A stretch of 64,000 nt of DNA, taken from Nocardioides sp. Iso805N (GTDB lineage Bacteria; Actinomycetota; Actinomycetes; Propionibacteriales; Nocardioidaceae). The stretch is from contig NZ_KB822575.1 in the NCBI RefSeq assembly GCF_000364605.1, positions 296,237-360,236 of the forward strand, given 5' to 3'. The notes under the pieces are model-generated. The model was not told the DNA's origin. It made no database searches and was given only the letters and a program-made list of their open reading frames with translations. A program made the position numbers and the translations under genes. Below are positions 1 through 7,151 of this stretch, in pieces; the stretch's first letter is position 1, and every line of letters begins with the position of its first letter.

Positions 1-260
1 CGCACTCGCGGCTGTCCTACCAGACCCACGCGCACCGCTCCGAGCACTGGGTCGTCGTCACCGGCAGGGCGTCCTCGATCATCGAGGGTCAGACGGTCGT
101 CAGCGGTCCGGGCGAGTGCGTCGACATCCCGATCGGCATGCCGCACCGGATCGTCAACGCGGAGGACGAGCTGCTGGTGATCATCGAGGTCCAGCGCGGC
201 GACTACTGCGGCGAGGACGACATCGTCCGGCTCGAGGACGACTACGGCCGGCAGGCCTGA
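1..260 (+). CDS. Mannose-6-phosphate isomerase / mannose-1-phosphate guanylyltransferase, cupin C-terminus (partial)
   Basis: The gene enters from the left edge; only its last 85 codons are present, ending in TGA at 258-260. The visible part is the type II phosphomannose isomerase cupin. It shows THAHRSEHWVVVTG, then DIPIGMPHRI, then the hallmark ending IEVQRGDYCGEDDIVRLEDD and YGR. In full-length family members this domain follows a nucleotidyltransferase domain and supports GDP-mannose synthesis, but a free-standing cupin is also possible because the start is missing. The next gene is convergent and begins (its 3' end) 33 bases downstream. Confidence 0.85.
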   Translation, partial: HSRLSYQTHAHRSEHWVVVTGRASSIIEGQTVVSGPGECVDIPIGMPHRIVNAEDELLVIIEVQRGDYCGEDDIVRLEDDYGRQA

Positions 261-293
261 GCGACGCGCTGCTTACGTCGAGCGCCGTCGCCC

Positions 294-578
294 TCAGCGG
301 CGACGCAACGAGCTGAGCGCCGGGCGCACGTCGGCCAAGAACACCAGTGCCGCGATCAACATCGCCAGCGAGATCAGCATCCCGCCCACCGGCACGAACT
401 GCAGCAGCAGCGCGATGCCGAGCACGATGCCCCACCCCTGCTTGGACCACTTGCCCGCTGCGCGGTAGGCCTCGGCCGGGTAGGTCAAGCAGCTGACGAA
501 GGCGAAGATGACGACGGCCAGCATGGCCAGATCGACCAGCAACATGATCGTGTTCTGGACCGCGAAGATGCCTCCCAT
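294..578 (-). CDS. DUF2516 family small membrane protein
   Basis: This 94-residue protein has about three hydrophobic segments: NTIMLLVDLAMLAVVIFAF near the N-terminus, then GIVLGIALLLQFVPVGG and ISLAMLIAALVFLADV. It ends in a short basic tail. The ATG at 578 is chosen because the longer reading frame to 620 only adds a polar stretch (LAGPRCVPDYDGG) before the first membrane segment. Its position downstream of an HbhA-like gene and an XRE regulator matches the mycobacterial Rv0474-Rv0475-Rv0476 order. Its function is unknown. Confidence 0.75.
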   Translation of the reverse strand: MGGIFAVQNTIMLLVDLAMLAVVIFAFVSCLTYPAEAYRAAGKWSKQGWGIVLGIALLLQFVPVGGMLISLAMLIAALVFLADVRPALSSLRRR

Positions 579-653
579 GCCGCCATCGTAGTCGGGAACG
601 CAGCGAGGCCCCGCAAGCATCCGCTTGCGGGGCCTCGCCGTACGAGAGCCGGG

Positions 654-1088
654 TCAGGCCTTCTTGGCGGCCGGAGCCTTCTTCGCCGGGGCCTTCTTCG
701 CGGGGGCCTTCTTCGCCGGCGCCTTCTTGGCCGCCGTGGCGGCGGTCGAGGTGCTGGGCTTGCCGGCCGGGGCCTTCTTGGCCACCGACTTGGTCGCCGG
801 AGCCTTCTTCGCGGCCGGCTTGGCCTCGACCTTCCGGCCGCGCAGCCTGGCCACGATCGCCTTGGCATCCAGCGAGGTGACCACGTGGGTGGCGTTGACC
901 ACCTGGGTCTTGACGCCACCGACGGTCGGCAGCTCCAGCTTCTTGAGGTCAGCCAGCGTGGGCAGCTCGACCTTGGGCAGGTCCAGCTTCGGCAGCTCCA
1001 CCTTGCGGAGCTTGGACAGATCCACCTTGGGCAGCTTGGGCAGCTCCACCTTGGGGATATCGATCTTGGGCAGCTCGAGCTTCGGCAT
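654..1088 (-). CDS. HbhA-like lysine/alanine-rich protein with LPK repeats
   Basis: This 144-residue protein has two low-complexity halves. Residues 1-54 repeat a short [LIV]xLPK unit about nine times (PKLELPKIDIPKVELPKLPK and onward). Residues 85-144 form a very basic tail of AKKAP units, as in the heparin-binding end of mycobacterial HbhA and histone-H1-like proteins. A small non-repetitive middle (TQVVNATHVVTSLDAKAIVA) separates them. The start overlaps the stop of the upstream XRE gene by one base (TGATG), so the two are translationally coupled. By analogy it may bind polyanions at the envelope or DNA. The coiled-coil N-terminus of true HbhA is missing. Confidence 0.7.
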   Translation of the reverse strand: MPKLELPKIDIPKVELPKLPKVDLSKLRKVELPKLDLPKVELPTLADLKKLELPTVGGVKTQVVNATHVVTSLDAKAIVARLRGRKVEAKPAAKKAPATKSVAKKAPAGKPSTSTAATAAKKAPAKKAPAKKAPAKKAPAAKKA

Positions 1089-1489
1089 CAGGAATCTCCT
1101 TGAGTCGTCTCCGCGTCATCGACACGGCTGTTGAGGGCGAGGAACGACGCATAGACATCGAGCAGGGAGCGCTTCTGTCGTTCCGTCAATCGGCTGTCCG
1201 CCAGCACGGCCAGCTCCACCGAGCTGCCGCGGTCCTCGTCGGGATCGAGGATCCCGGCCCGGACGTAGACCTGCTCGGCAGAGATCCGAAGAGCCTTGGC
1301 GATCTGCTGCAGGACCTCGGCCGAGGGTTTGCGCAGGCCGCGCTCGATCTGGCTCAGGTACGGATTGGACACGCCGGCCTGGTCGGCGAGCTGGCGCAGC
1401 GACAGCTGCGCTGCGACCCGCTGCTCCCGGAGGTACTCCCCCAGGGATTCGACGGTCTTGCCGACCCTGCTCTTGACCATGCCTTCCAT
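1088..1489 (-). CDS. XRE-family helix-turn-helix regulator
   Basis: The protein has 133 residues from the ATG at 1489. An XRE helix-turn-helix fills about residues 13-72, with LSLRQLADQAGVSNPYLSQI and the ERGLRKPS turn typical of the family. A helical C-terminal part follows. It matches the position and size of Rv0474, which precedes hbhA in mycobacteria. An inverted repeat lies directly upstream, so autoregulation is likely. A TTG start at 1510 is possible but would lie inside that repeat. Confidence 0.8.
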   Translation of the reverse strand: MEGMVKSRVGKTVESLGEYLREQRVAAQLSLRQLADQAGVSNPYLSQIERGLRKPSAEVLQQIAKALRISAEQVYVRAGILDPDEDRGSSVELAVLADSRLTERQKRSLLDVYASFLALNSRVDDAETTQGDS

Positions 1490-1490
1490 A

Positions 1491-1530
1491 GTGCTAACTC
1501 TTGCTAGCAAATAGCAAGCAGAGTTAGCAC
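1491..1530. promoter_or_regulatory. Inverted repeat upstream of the XRE/HbhA-like pair
   Basis: The arms GTGCTAACTCT and AGAGTTAGCAC are perfect inverted repeats. They enclose TTGCTAGCAA (1501-1510), itself a perfect palindrome, and a further AGCAAGC. The site abuts the ATG at 1489 and the stretch is AT-rich for this genome. It is a probable autoregulatory operator for the XRE protein; this is inferred from position. Confidence 0.6.
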
Positions 1531-1564
1531 GATCTTCGTCACACCATGTCGGTCGAGCTCGCGG

Positions 1565-2524
1565 TCAGCTCGCCACATCCGCCTCGACATGGTGCAGCAG
1601 AGGGCGCAGCTCGCCGACGACCACGCCGCCGCCGTACAGGAGGTGGCGGCCAGTCGCCGCGATCTCCTCGCCCTCGATGCCGAGGCGGGCGAGGGCCGCC
1701 GCCATCACCACGGGGCGGGCTCGGTCGCCACCGTCGTCGATCTTGAGCGCCACCGTGCGGCCGTCGGGCAGGGCGACCACGTAGACCGCCTCGGCGCCGA
1801 ACTTGCCGATGGCTCCCGGAATCGCGCACAGCAGCCGGTACTCGTCGCGCGTGGTCCCCGAGACCAGCTCGGGGTGACGACGGATCGCTTCGGCGACCCG
1901 CCAGGCGTCGCCGTCGGTGGCGGTCGCCAGCAGCTGGTAGGCACGGGCCAGGCCAACGAGCGACGTGGAGAGCAGCGGCGCGCCGCACCCGTCGACCGTG
2001 ACCTGAGCCGGCTCGCCGGTGACCGCCTCGAAGCGGTGCTTGATGCCGAGCTGGAGCGGGTGGTCGTGCTCGAAGTAGCCCGAGAGCGGCCAGTCACGGG
2101 CAGCGCAGGTGGCGAGCATGGCGGCGTGCTTGCCCGAACAGTTCTGAGCGAGCTTCGTGGGCTCGCCGCCGGCCCGGATCCAGGCCTCCTTCACGTCCGG
2201 CGCGAGCGGATAGTCCGCGATGTTGCCCAGCGCCAGCTCGGCCAGCCCGGCGCTCGCGAGCAGGCGCCGTACGCCGTCGAGGTGGATCTGCTCGCCACTG
2301 TGCGAGGAGCACGCCAGCGCCAGCAGGTCCGGTGGCAGGTCGAGCCCGAGGCCGAGCATGCCGAGCGCCTGCAGCGGCTTGTTGGCCGAGCGCGGCAGGA
2401 TCTGGTTGCCGGCGTCCCCGAGGGACCAGGCCACCGACCCGTCGGCTGCAAGAGCGACGACGGAGCCGTGGTGACGGCCCTCGACGAATCCGGAACGGAC
2501 GATCTCCACAAGCGGTACGGACAT
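1565..2524 (-). CDS. L-asparaginase II family protein
   Basis: This 319-residue protein matches the asparaginase II family (PF06089), which is unrelated to the classic AnsA/AnsB fold. Visible markers are VEIVRSGFVEGRHHGSVV at the N-terminus, SANKPLQALGM, the CSSHSGEQIH block, QNCSGKHAAMLA and DGCGAPLLSTSL. Length is normal for the family. It is expected to release ammonia from asparagine in the cytosol. The start codon abuts the divergent APS kinase gene; if that gene used its first ATG at 2523 the two start codons would overlap. Confidence 0.85.
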   Translation of the reverse strand: MSVPLVEIVRSGFVEGRHHGSVVALAADGSVAWSLGDAGNQILPRSANKPLQALGMLGLGLDLPPDLLALACSSHSGEQIHLDGVRRLLASAGLAELALGNIADYPLAPDVKEAWIRAGGEPTKLAQNCSGKHAAMLATCAARDWPLSGYFEHDHPLQLGIKHRFEAVTGEPAQVTVDGCGAPLLSTSLVGLARAYQLLATATDGDAWRVAEAIRRHPELVSGTTRDEYRLLCAIPGAIGKFGAEAVYVVALPDGRTVALKIDDGGDRARPVVMAAALARLGIEGEEIAATGRHLLYGGGVVVGELRPLLHHVEADVAS

Positions 2525-2564
2525 GCCCGAAGCCTACGAGTGCTCGCGTGGAAGACTGAGCGCC

Positions 2565-4346
2565 GTGCCCGACGCGCCCCAATTCAACCCCACGCCCCGC
2601 GAGCTCGACGACCTCGAGCTGATCACCCATGGCGCCCTCGACGGTCCTTTCAACGCCCCCGGCAGCGTGGTCACGCTGACCCTGCCGGACGACGTCGCGG
2701 CGGCCGCCACCGAGGCCGGCGAGGTCGAGCTCGTCGATCCCGAGGGGCTCCCGTTGGCGCGGGTGAGCTGGCCGGCAGGTGACGTCACGCCGCTCGGCAC
2801 TCCGGCGTACGGTCCGTTCCGCAGGCTGTACCTGACCCCGGCGCAAGTCCAGGAGCAGTACGCCGGACGCACGTTCGTCCCCGTCACCGGCCCGCTGACC
2901 CACGGCGAGCTCGCCGAGCTGGCGAGCGCCGGCCCCCTCGTCCTGCTGGCACTGGTGGGCTCCGGCACCCCCGACCTCTCGGCCGTGGCGCTGCTCCGGG
3001 CCACCCTCGCCGCCGCGGCTCAGCTGCCTGACGCGGCCGTGGTCGCCGTACCCCTTGCCGCGCACGGGGATCCCGAGGCCGATCACGCGCTCGGCGTGCA
3101 GGTGGTCGGCGCCTACGCCGGCACCGGTCGCGTGCAGGCACTGGGTGGACCAGGCGCTGGAGGTTCGTCCTCGACCGCCGAGAACGAGAGCGACGGCGAG
3201 GAGTTCCCCGACGAGATCGCCGCGATCATCGACGCCGACCGGCCAGCACCGGACGCGCAAGGCCTGGTGCTCTTCTTCACCGGGCTGTCCGGCTCCGGCA
3301 AGTCGACGCTGGCGCGTGCGCTGATGGACCGCCTGCTCGAGACCGGCCAGCGCACGGTCACCTCGTTGGACGGCGACGTCGTACGCCGCAACCTCTCGGC
3401 CGGGCTGACCTTCTCCAAGCAGGACCGGGAGACCAACATCCGCCGGATCGGCTGGGTCGCCGCGGAGATCTCCCGGCACGGCGGGGTGGCCGTGTGCAGC
3501 CCGATCGCACCGTTCGACGCCACCCGCCAGGACGTGCGCCAGTACGTCGAGGATGCGGGCGGCGCGTTCTTCCTCATCCACGTGGCCACGCCGCTGGAGG
3601 AGTGCGAGCGGCGCGACCGCAAGGGGCTCTACGCCAAGGCGCGGGCCGGCGTGATCCCGGAGTTCACCGGCATCTCCTCGCCGTACGAGGTGCCGGCGGA
3701 TGCCGACGTCCGGGTCGACACCACCGGCCGGACGATCGAGGCGGCTCTGGACGACGTCCTGGCCGCGCTCCGCGAGGCCGGCTACCTCGACCTGGCGACC
3801 TCGACCGCCGAGCCGACCCCGTTGCGGGTGCTCTTCGTGTGCACCGCGAACATCTGCCGCTCGCCGTTCATGGAGCTGACCGCACGCCGGCTCGCGGGTG
3901 CGGACTCGGGGCTGCACTTCAGCAGCGCCGGCACGCACGGCTGGAACGACAAGCCGATGGACGCCGCCATGGTCGAGGTGCTGGCCGAGGGCCTGGAGGC
4001 CGGCGACTTCCGCAGCCGAACGGTCACTCGTGAGCTGCTGGAGGAGGCCGACCTGGTGCTCACGGCCGAGGCGGCCCAGCGCGGATACCTTCTGGAGGAC
4101 CATCCCGCGCTCTTCCGCAAGATCTTCACGCTCGGGCAGGCGGCGGAGGCCGTCAGTCGGCTCGAGCCCGGCCTGACCCCGACCGAGGTCGTGGAGCGGC
4201 TGGGCTCCGCGCGAGGGAATGCCGACCCGGCCCTCGACGTACCGGACCCGTATCGACGTGGACCCGAGGCAGCGGCCGCCGCGGCCGAGCAGATCGGGCG
4301 GCTCCTGCAGACGGTCCTGCCTGCGCTGAGCGGGCACCGCCGCTAG
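2565..4346 (+). CDS. Adenylylsulfate kinase fused to low-molecular-weight phosphatase domain
   Basis: The protein has 593 residues from the GTG at 2565. An ATG at 2523 is rejected because it would overlap the start codon of the divergent asparaginase. Residues 1-215 resemble a worn-down ATP-sulfurylase-type region; no sulfurylase catalytic motif is visible. Residues about 235-405 are APS kinase: P-loop GLSGSGKST, DGDVVRRNL, and the KGLYAKARAG and FTGISSPYE blocks. Residues about 418-590 are a low-molecular-weight tyrosine phosphatase or arsenate reductase type domain, with loop VCTANICRSP and a late DPYRRG acid. APS kinase makes PAPS from APS and ATP. The sulfite-type exporter downstream fits sulfur metabolism. 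Confidence 0.85.
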   Translation: MPDAPQFNPTPRELDDLELITHGALDGPFNAPGSVVTLTLPDDVAAAATEAGEVELVDPEGLPLARVSWPAGDVTPLGTPAYGPFRRLYLTPAQVQEQYAGRTFVPVTGPLTHGELAELASAGPLVLLALVGSGTPDLSAVALLRATLAAAAQLPDAAVVAVPLAAHGDPEADHALGVQVVGAYAGTGRVQALGGPGAGGSSSTAENESDGEEFPDEIAAIIDADRPAPDAQGLVLFFTGLSGSGKSTLARALMDRLLETGQRTVTSLDGDVVRRNLSAGLTFSKQDRETNIRRIGWVAAEISRHGGVAVCSPIAPFDATRQDVRQYVEDAGGAFFLIHVATPLEECERRDRKGLYAKARAGVIPEFTGISSPYEVPADADVRVDTTGRTIEAALDDVLAALREAGYLDLATSTAEPTPLRVLFVCTANICRSPFMELTARRLAGADSGLHFSSAGTHGWNDKPMDAAMVEVLAEGLEAGDFRSRTVTRELLEEADLVLTAEAAQRGYLLEDHPALFRKIFTLGQAAEAVSRLEPGLTPTEVVERLGSARGNADPALDVPDPYRRGPEAAAAAAEQIGRLLQTVLPALSGHRR

Positions 4347-4408
4347 CCAGAAGGTCGACTAGTCTCTGGATCCGACCAACTGAATCGACCAACGGAAGAA
4401 GTCGTAGG

Positions 4409-5332
4409 GTGCACGATCTCTTCACCACGTCGGCGCTGGACGTCCTCATCGTCAGCTTCGGCATCGGCATCGTCGTCGGCCTGACCGGCATGGGCGGCGG
4501 AGCGCTGATGACCCCTGCCCTGATCCTGCTCGGCATCAACCCGAGCACCGCCGTGGCCAACGACCTGGTCGCGGCCTCGGTCAACAAGAGCGTCGGGGCG
4601 GCGGTGCACTGGCGGCACGGCTCCCCCAACCTGCGACTGGCCGGGTTCTTGGTGATCGGCTCGGTGCCCTTCGCGTTCCTCGGCACGTTCATCACCCGCT
4701 GGGTCGGCGACCAGGAGACGTTCCTCAAGACGGCGCTGGGCTGCGCGCTGCTGTTCGCCGCGGCGACCTACACCCTGCGGATGTATCTCCAGCTGCGGCA
4801 CGTCACCAGCGGCAACGCCGCTCCCGAGGGCGACCCCCGGATCCGGCCACTGCTGACCATCGCGATCGGCGCGGTAGGCGGCCTCCTCGTCGGCATCACC
4901 TCGGTCGGCTCCGGCTCGGTCATCATGATCGCGCTGCTGCTGCTCTACCCGACCCTCTCGGCGGTGAAGCTGGTCGGCACCGACCTGGTCCAGGCCGTGC
5001 CGCTGGTGCTCTCGGCCGCGATCGGCCAGTGGATCAACCACGGCGTCGAGTGGTCGGTGCTGATCCCGTTGATCGTCGGCGGCTCCCCGGGCACGCTGCT
5101 CGGCTCGCGGATGGCGCGCTGGGTCTCGCAGTCGGTGATCCGGCGCGGCATCGTCATCGTGCTGACCATGTCCGGCGCGAAGATGCTCGGCGCGGGCTCC
5201 AACGCGCTGCTGATCATCGCCGGCGCGATGCTGCTGCTCGGCCCGCTGGTGTGGGGCTTCGTGCGTCAGACCCGCGGCATCCCGGCGTTCGACAACAACT
5301 CCGGCGCCTGGCGGCTGGTGGACCGCAACTAG
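4409..5332 (+). CDS. TauE/SafE family sulfite/anion exporter
   Basis: This 307-residue membrane protein starts at a GTG. It has two homologous halves, each opening with a glycine-rich motif: GIVVGLTGMGGGALMTPALI near residue 20 and GGLLVGITSVGSGSVIMIAL near residue 155. About eight hydrophobic segments are visible. Members move sulfite, sulfoacetate or related anions across the cytoplasmic membrane. It lies 62 bases downstream of the APS kinase fusion on the same strand, which suggests co-transcription and a role in sulfur export. The true substrate cannot be read from sequence. Confidence 0.85.
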   Translation: MHDLFTTSALDVLIVSFGIGIVVGLTGMGGGALMTPALILLGINPSTAVANDLVAASVNKSVGAAVHWRHGSPNLRLAGFLVIGSVPFAFLGTFITRWVGDQETFLKTALGCALLFAAATYTLRMYLQLRHVTSGNAAPEGDPRIRPLLTIAIGAVGGLLVGITSVGSGSVIMIALLLLYPTLSAVKLVGTDLVQAVPLVLSAAIGQWINHGVEWSVLIPLIVGGSPGTLLGSRMARWVSQSVIRRGIVIVLTMSGAKMLGAGSNALLIIAGAMLLLGPLVWGFVRQTRGIPAFDNNSGAWRLVDRN

Positions 5333-5344
5333 CTTGGGGGCGGC

Positions 5345-5369
5345 GGTTCTGACACCAGGGGTCACAACC
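5345..5369. terminator. Interrupted palindrome between convergent genes
   Basis: The stem GGTT-TGAC-CC pairs with GG-GTCA-AACC through two symmetric mismatches. It lies in the 44 bases between the convergent stops of the exporter and the first DUF1906 gene. It is a candidate bidirectional terminator without a T-tract. Confidence 0.4.
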
Positions 5370-5376
5370 GACGGCC

Positions 5377-6939
5377 TCAGCGCGGTGCCAGCGCGAACCC
5401 GTCCACCGCGATCCGTGCGGAGCGCGCGACCAGCGTGACAGCACCGGCACGCGGCGAGGGCGCCCAGCGCATGCCACCGGCGCGCAGCACGCCCACGCGG
5501 TGACCGCCGACGCGGACCGTCACCGCGCCCCTCCCCCTCAGCAGTACGCCGACTGCTCCCGGCTCGGCGTGCCCGAGCCGCAGCACGGCATGGCGCCGCC
5601 GGGCAGTCGTCACCGCGTGTCGGTAGGCGCCGCGGACGCGGGTCCGGTGCCAGCCGTGGCCGTGCCGCAGCAGGCGGTCATCGGCCAGCCGACTGGTGCA
5701 CTGCCGGCTCCAGCCGGTGGCGTTGCCGGCCGCGTCGCTGGCACGCATCCGCACGCAGACCTGCTCCCCGGCGCGGAGCTGGAGCCGCACCGTTCGGGGA
5801 CTCGCGGCCGGAGCGCTCCAGGCAGCGACGGGCGCGCCGGAGGCCGTGCGGCGTACCTGCATCTGGAGGGCGACGCGCGCCGACACGTCGTCGACGGCCG
5901 CCCAGCGCAGCGCGGCGTGCTTGCGGGTCGTCACGGCGGTGGACTCGCCTGTGGTGAGGATCGGTGCGGCGGTGTCAGGCGTCGTCGTACGGGTCGCGGT
6001 CCAGACGCCGTCGTCCACCACGCTGTCGTCGACGTGCAGGCGCTTGCCGCCGTAGCGACGAGTGACGTCGAGGGCGAACTGGTTGGCCCGGCGCCCGTGC
6101 CACGCCTTGCCCGGAAGCGCCCGCACGGCGGTGGACGCCGACCCGTTGGCCGTGACCGCCCAGAGCACGTCGGGCTGGACGTAGTCGGCACCGGCGTGCA
6201 GGAGGTCGCGACCCAGTGAGGTCGGCGAACCGTAGATGCCGGCGCGCCGGCCGAGCTGGTGCAGTCGCATGGTCCAGCCGAGGAAGAAGGACCGCACTGC
6301 CGCGCCACAGCCGGCGCCGTACTGCTCCATGTCGTACACCACCGGAGCCGTGCTCAGCCCCAGCTTCGCCGTCGCGCGGGCGGCGACATCAGCTGCCGCG
6401 ACGCCCTGTCGCTGGGCCCTGACGGGGTCGGCGCTCATCGCGTGGAAGCGACCGCTCTGGCACCGTCGCGGCGCCTGGGCGCCCAGGTAGATCGGCAGGA
6501 CGTTCCAGCCGCCCGCGCGGACGTGTGCCACCCACGGCGCGGTGAGGTGTCGCTGGACCTTGTCGAATCGGTCGTCGACGGCCCGTGCCACGTGCACGTA
6601 GACCCCGATGGCGCGGTACGGCGAGGTCCCCTGCCAGCTTCGGACCGTGCGAAGCGGCGGCGCGCTCGCCATGTCCATCATGAGATGGGTACCGGTCGCC
6701 GGCGAGGGCAGCGAAGCGACCGGCTCGGTCGCGGTGCGCTCGACCCCACCCCGCGATACCTCCGGAGCCCGGGCGACGCCGAGGCTCGCCTGCGCACGGT
6801 GGGTCGGCGAGTGCGCCGCGAGCGGTGAATCGTCGAGCAGCAGCGCCAGCGTCAAAGCCAGTACGACCGCGAGTGCGGTCAGGCCGCCGGCGAGAAGTCC
6901 GGTGCGGGCACGGCGTCGTGGCGTCGTCGTGCTGGTCAT
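5377..6939 (-). CDS. Secreted Rv2525c-like (DUF1906) glycoside-hydrolase-fold protein, copy 1
   Basis: This 520-residue protein begins with a basic RRRAR stretch and a hydrophobic segment (about residues 14-35), so it is secreted or membrane anchored; a Tat signal is possible. Residues about 82-300 are the DUF1906 TIM-barrel-like domain: GTHLMMDMASAPP, YRAIGVYVHVA, GWNVLPIYLGAQAP and the acidic strand VVYDMEQYGAGC. An Ig/FN3-like region with CVRMRASDAAGN follows, and then a C-terminal beta module (about 425-520) shared by all three copies. Rv2525c is a Tat-exported cell-wall-associated protein; enzymatic activity is unproven. It is the most downstream member of a tandem triplet. Confidence 0.75.
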   Translation of the reverse strand: MTSTTTPRRRARTGLLAGGLTALAVVLALTLALLLDDSPLAAHSPTHRAQASLGVARAPEVSRGGVERTATEPVASLPSPATGTHLMMDMASAPPLRTVRSWQGTSPYRAIGVYVHVARAVDDRFDKVQRHLTAPWVAHVRAGGWNVLPIYLGAQAPRRCQSGRFHAMSADPVRAQRQGVAAADVAARATAKLGLSTAPVVYDMEQYGAGCGAAVRSFFLGWTMRLHQLGRRAGIYGSPTSLGRDLLHAGADYVQPDVLWAVTANGSASTAVRALPGKAWHGRRANQFALDVTRRYGGKRLHVDDSVVDDGVWTATRTTTPDTAAPILTTGESTAVTTRKHAALRWAAVDDVSARVALQMQVRRTASGAPVAAWSAPAASPRTVRLQLRAGEQVCVRMRASDAAGNATGWSRQCTSRLADDRLLRHGHGWHRTRVRGAYRHAVTTARRRHAVLRLGHAEPGAVGVLLRGRGAVTVRVGGHRVGVLRAGGMRWAPSPRAGAVTLVARSARIAVDGFALAPR

Positions 6940-7085
6940 GCTGTGCCTCCAAAATCACCGGCGGAAGAGACCCTCTCTCACGCGCGGCGCAGCGACGCTA
7001 ACCCGATGCTCGGGCGTTCGCCGAAAGAACGGAGACGCCGGCCGGACACACCTCGATGGCCCGATCGAGTCACCGACGGGCTATG

Positions 7086-7104
7086 CCGATCGGGGCCCGA
7101 TCGG
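7086..7104 (-). terminator. Short perfect hairpin downstream of DUF1906 copy 2
   Basis: CCGATCGGG and CCCGATCGG are separated by one base. The hairpin lies 47 bases beyond the stop of the second DUF1906 gene, in a 212-base gap (6940-7151) where nothing else was recognised. No T-tract is present. Confidence 0.4.
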
Positions 7105-7151
7105 TCGATCTGCGCAGGTCAGCGCGGGGTTGGGCCGGCGCGGACGCCGGC

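Noticed and set aside
1542..1594. CACCATGTCG / CGACATGGTG inverted repeat at the asparaginase end
   Set aside because: One arm lies inside the asparaginase coding end. The 33-base loop makes a terminator role doubtful.
2523..2564. ATG start at 2523 for the APS kinase fusion
   Set aside because: It would overlap the start codon of the divergent asparaginase gene and leave no promoter. The GTG at 2565 opens a protein start with better character.
2094..4337. 747-codon minus-strand frame opposite the APS kinase fusion
   Set aside because: It is a GC-rich shadow: its composition (Arg, Gly, Gln, His) and lack of motifs contrast with the well-conserved plus-strand protein.
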